A stretch of 8,837 nt of DNA from CAYHWW01 sp964360145. GTDB taxonomy: Bacteria; Bdellovibrionota; UBA1018; CAYHWW01. The notes beneath the pieces are model-generated. The model saw only the letters and a program-made list of their open reading frames with translations. It made no database searches and was not told where the DNA came from. The position numbers and the translations under genes were made by a program. Shown here in pieces: positions 6,922-8,837 of this stretch. The stretch spans positions 1-8,837 of the forward strand of contig CAYHWW010000142.1 in the NCBI GenBank assembly GCA_964360145.1, written 5' to 3'. Position 1 is the first letter of the stretch. Every line of letters begins with the position of its first letter.

Positions 6922-7533
6922 ATGCGGTTGATCAGGGGCCATCTGCTTCTTTTGGGCTTTGTTCTCATGGTGCTGGCGCCGCCTGCTCATGCGGTGCGCT
7001 ACAAGGTGATCGCCAAGACGGGGTACGGAAGCTTCAATTACACGGCGCCATTCAGTTCGGGTTCCGTCACGGCCCCCGCCATCGGCGTGTCCACCGACAT
7101 GAGTTTTGGCCAGGCGTCATCCTTGGGGTTTGACCTTCTCATCGGCATGAGTCTGGCGGATAAGCTGATCTCTTTCAGCCAACTGCACTTTCTCTATAAA
7201 TATTATCCGATGACATACAACTCGATCATGGTGAGCGGCGACGCGGACAACAGCGTGACCGTGCGATCCCAGTGGTATCCCTACGTCACCGCTGGCCTTG
7301 GCTATTCCACCCTGGTGGTGAAGGCCAGCGCCGCAGCTTTCTCCACTCTCACTGTGACCACGAACAGCCAATATTTCGATGCCGTGGTGGGCGGAGGCAC
7401 GGACTTCTCCCTCGGCGATCGATGGGGGCTCAATGCGCAGCTGCTGGGCTCCTACGGCCAGGGGGGCACTGCCACGGGCACGTTGACCGTCATGGCCTTC
7501 ACGGGTAGTTTTGGCGCATTTTGGGCATTTTAG
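6922..7533 (+). CDS. Small outer-membrane beta-barrel protein
   Basis: The 203-residue product has a Sec signal peptide with cleavage after A-H-A at about residue 24. The mature part of about 179 residues is made of alternating hydrophobic/polar strands rich in Gly, Ser, Thr and aromatics, with repeated G-x-G turns, and ends in F-W-A-F. A C-terminal phenylalanine is the usual signal for the BAM insertion machinery. The size fits an 8-stranded OmpA/OmpX-like barrel. It starts one base after the stop of the lipoprotein gene, with only a weak A-rich ribosome site, so it probably relies on translational coupling. In this operon it may be the outer-membrane docking point of the motor. No family-specific motif was recognised. 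Confidence 0.78.
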   Translation: MRLIRGHLLLLGFVLMVLAPPAHAVRYKVIAKTGYGSFNYTAPFSSGSVTAPAIGVSTDMSFGQASSLGFDLLIGMSLADKLISFSQLHFLYKYYPMTYNSIMVSGDADNSVTVRSQWYPYVTAGLGYSTLVVKASAAAFSTLTVTTNSQYFDAVVGGGTDFSLGDRWGLNAQLLGSYGQGGTATGTLTVMAFTGSFGAFWAF

Positions 7534-7587
7534 GTTTTAGGGCGCCGCGCCTTGAGCCTTTGTGGCTGGCGGCGGACACTCGTGCAC

Positions 7588-8523
7588 ATGTGCAAAAAAT
7601 CGTGGCGAGCCGTTCTGATCTTACTCATCATGGCCATGGCCCCCCAGGCACTCCACGCCCAAGTCCGCCGGGAGCGTGTGGCGGAGGCCCTCGCTGAAGC
7701 ATGGCTCAATCCTCAGGGCTGCGCTTGGGCACTGCGTACTGTTTTCGGCACTGAATTGCCACCAGAGCAGGTCTACTATGATTACGAGTACGACGCCTTT
7801 GATGGCAATGGCTTCGTGCTCAAGTACCTCGATGCTCCCGTGCGCATGGGACTCACGTGGTCAGAGCAAGAACTCAATTGGGAGACGTCTTTTCAGACGA
7901 GCCGTGCGGCTAAAGAGGCCCATGGTTTGTACGTGTGGATGGAGGAGCACGATGTCCATCGCGAAAAGCTGGATCGTGGCCCGGTGGATTCCCTTTTGGA
8001 AGACACGATCCGTTTTTTTGAAGTCATGGCGGAGTGGGACAGTGCTCCTCCCCGCAGGCCTGATCCGCGCTTTCGCTTTTACGCCAACCGCGTGCACGAG
8101 TTTCTCTCCCGCTGGGATTGGTCCGCTCGTGCCGACGTGGAGTCGCGCCTGGGGGCCCGCTCATATTTGTGGGCACCAGCGGCCTATCGCTATGCCCAGG
8201 AGTCCCAGGCCCGGGTGAGTTTCATCGATGCCACCGAGGCGATGTTGACCCTCATCCGAAAAGACGTGCGGAGCGGAAATGGCTCATGGACCACCACTTG
8301 CCGCCTTCGTGCGGAACCCGTGGGGGGCTTGGGCGTGCGGGCCCTGGACGACTTCTCCGCGGAGTACCTGCGTTTCCTTGCAACCTATGGCTTCGGTCAG
8401 GACCTGCTCACGGTTGAGGACCCAGATCCGTTCCAATACACGGCCTCGCGTTTGGTGTTTGGTCACAGGGATGATGAGTCGCCCCCGCCCGTCGGAAGGC
8501 AACCAATGTTGCCTTCCCAGTAG
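7588..8523 (+). CDS. Secreted protein of unknown family, last gene of the motor cassette
   Basis: I do not recognise this family. From the ATG at 7588 the 311 residues give a clean Sec signal peptide: Lys/Arg n-region, hydrophobic core and A-L-H-A before Gln25. In-frame GTG at 7582 and TTG at 7552 are possible starts but would put an unusual tail before the signal. The mature protein is rich in acidic and aromatic residues and looks mostly helical, with Y-Y-D-Y-E-Y-D at 63-69 and only two cysteines, Cys45 and Cys238, that could form a disulfide. No lipobox or membrane helix follows the signal, so it is probably periplasmic or extracellular. It follows the barrel gene by about 55 nt and is likely co-transcribed. 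Its last residues (from about G303) are encoded by the first hairpin of the downstream repeat array, so the native C-terminus may have been replaced by a repeat insertion. Confidence 0.7.
   Translation: MCKKSWRAVLILLIMAMAPQALHAQVRRERVAEALAEAWLNPQGCAWALRTVFGTELPPEQVYYDYEYDAFDGNGFVLKYLDAPVRMGLTWSEQELNWETSFQTSRAAKEAHGLYVWMEEHDVHREKLDRGPVDSLLEDTIRFFEVMAEWDSAPPRRPDPRFRFYANRVHEFLSRWDWSARADVESRLGARSYLWAPAAYRYAQESQARVSFIDATEAMLTLIRKDVRSGNGSWTTTCRLRAEPVGGLGVRALDDFSAEYLRFLATYGFGQDLLTVEDPDPFQYTASRLVFGHRDDESPPPVGRQPMLPSQ
8494..8517. repeat. Hairpin 1 of the repeat array
   Basis: A 10-bp stem (GGAAGGCAAC with GTTGCCTTCC) closes a CAAT loop. It overlaps the last codons of the upstream secreted-protein gene. 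Confidence 0.9.
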
Positions 8524-8545
8524 TCGTTACAGGTCAATGAGCCCC

Positions 8546-8571
8546 CGCAAGGCAACATTGGTTGCCTTGCG
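8546..8571. repeat. Hairpin 2 of the repeat array
   Basis: An 11-bp stem (CGCAAGGCAAC with GTTGCCTTGCG) closes an ATTG loop. Its third pair is C-G, where hairpin 4 has T-A. Confidence 0.9.
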
Positions 8572-8595
8572 TTGAACCGCGCTCAACAACGTGAC

Positions 8596-8617
8596 GAAGG
8601 CAACCAATGTTGCCTTC
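8596..8617. repeat. Hairpin 3 of the repeat array
   Basis: A 9-bp stem (GAAGGCAAC with GTTGCCTTC) closes a CAAT loop. It is the copy of hairpin 1, 101 bp downstream, without the outermost G-C pair. Confidence 0.9.
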
Positions 8618-8646
8618 CCGGCAGCCATTGCAGGTCAATGAGCCTC

Positions 8647-8672
8647 CGTAAGGCAACATTCGTTGCCTTACG
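8647..8672. repeat. Hairpin 4 of the repeat array
   Basis: An 11-bp stem (CGTAAGGCAAC with GTTGCCTTACG) closes an ATTC loop. Relative to hairpin 2 the third pair changed on both sides (C-G to T-A), a compensatory change that keeps the stem. Confidence 0.9.
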
Positions 8673-8730
8673 CTGACGTCGAATGCGACGGGGTTTTGCG
8701 CTCTGAGCGCTGGCTCTGATTTTGCTACGC

Positions 8731-8837
8731 ATGGGCGCCATGGATAAAAAAATTTACCCCGCCTATCACCTCGTTGCTCGCACCGAAGATGGTGCCGCCC
8801 CTTTCCTCAAACACAATCTCTGCCAAGAAACTTGGCG
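8731..8837 (+). CDS. Start of a gene, possibly a REP-associated Y1 transposase (partial)
   Basis: The frame is open from the ATG at 8731 (a second ATG at 8740) to the window edge, about 35 residues. The peptide has K-K-I-Y-P-A-Y-H-L-V-A-R-T, then P-F-L and the start of a helix. This resembles the first strand of Y1/IS200-type and REP-associated transposases, where a Y-H-V-x-x-R strand is followed by a phenylalanine and a helix; the HUH and catalytic Tyr motifs would lie beyond the window. The adjacent paired hairpins strengthen the idea, because such transposases usually sit beside their own REP palindromes. No strong ribosome site is seen. The fragment is too short to be sure; it could be an unrelated hypothetical protein. 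Confidence 0.4.
   Translation, partial: MGAMDKKIYPAYHLVARTEDGAAPFLKHNLCQETW

Larger units (their letters stand above)
8494..8695. repeat. Tandem 101-bp double-hairpin repeat (BIME/REP-like)
   Basis: Two units, 8494-8594 and 8595-8695, repeat with an exact 101-bp period. Each holds a GAAGGCAAC...GTTGCCTTC hairpin, a spacer with CAGGTCAATGAGCC, then an AAGGCAAC...GTTGCCTT hairpin of slightly different outer stem, then a less conserved 3' spacer. The arrangement of paired palindromes resembles bacterial interspersed mosaic elements. The array lies downstream of the motor operon and could shape its mRNA 3' end. No U-run follows, so it is not an obvious intrinsic terminator. Apart from this array, 8524-8730 shows nothing I can assign. 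Confidence 0.85.

Noticed and set aside
7541..7551. GGCGC-C-GCGCC dyad after the barrel gene
   Set aside because: It is short, with a one-base centre and no T-run, and is expected by chance in GC-rich DNA.
2743..8523. Zorya anti-phage defence system
   Set aside because: Zorya also uses MotA/MotB-like ZorA/ZorB, but its ZorA has a long cytoplasmic helical tail and it carries a helicase or nuclease. Here MotA has normal length and the neighbours are a FliG-like protein and envelope proteins.
8494..8695. CRISPR array
   Set aside because: The repeats are hairpins of two alternating types, and the spacers are themselves partly repeated, so there are no unique spacers of constant length.
8673..8730. 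Intrinsic terminator (GCGCTC-T-GAGCGC dyad)
   Set aside because: The centre of one base cannot form a normal loop, and the downstream sequence has only a short T-run at 8720-8723.

Overview
The window reads as part of a GC-rich, Gram-negative genome. It encodes a MotA/MotB-type stator, two lipoprotein-type signals, an outer-membrane beta-barrel and several Sec signal peptides. The taxon cannot be fixed from sequence alone. LamG surface proteins, MotA paralogues and envelope-machine gene sets would suit a Bdellovibrionota/Myxococcota-like or other environmental Gram-negative lineage, but that is inference.

Layout. Positions 1-2543 (minus strand) hold one open frame running off the left edge. 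It has a signal peptide, two complete LamG/concanavalin-like domains and a third LamG cut off mid-domain, joined abruptly and in frame to a second copy of MotA. Positions 2544-2742 are a divergent promoter region with two dyads. Positions 2743-8523 (plus strand) form a tightly packed cassette: motA, motB, a 617-residue hybrid of a FliF-like ring domain and FliG, a PEGA/TPR lipoprotein, a small outer-membrane barrel and a secreted protein of unknown family. The first four genes overlap, and the next two follow at 1 nt and about 55 nt, so they are probably one operon. Positions 8494-8695 carry two tandem 101-bp units, each with two hairpins. From 8731 a new gene begins that may be a REP-associated Y1 transposase.

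How it may work (inference). MotA and MotB would form an ion-driven stator anchored to peptidoglycan. The hybrid protein has a periplasmic FliF-like ring domain, one membrane helix and a cytoplasmic FliG-like domain that keeps the acidic pair of the torque helix, so it would be the rotor or force-receiving part. The lipoprotein, barrel and secreted protein could carry the motor's output to the outer membrane or cell surface. No rod, hook, filament, export or FliM/FliN gene is present here. The set looks like a non-flagellar envelope motor, comparable in logic to the Myxococcus Agl/Glt machine but built from flagellar-type rotor parts. This is the best candidate in the window for an undescribed system.

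Caution. The LamG-MotA junction near 576-584 could be a real fusion, a genomic rearrangement or an assembly chimera, and the sequence alone cannot decide.
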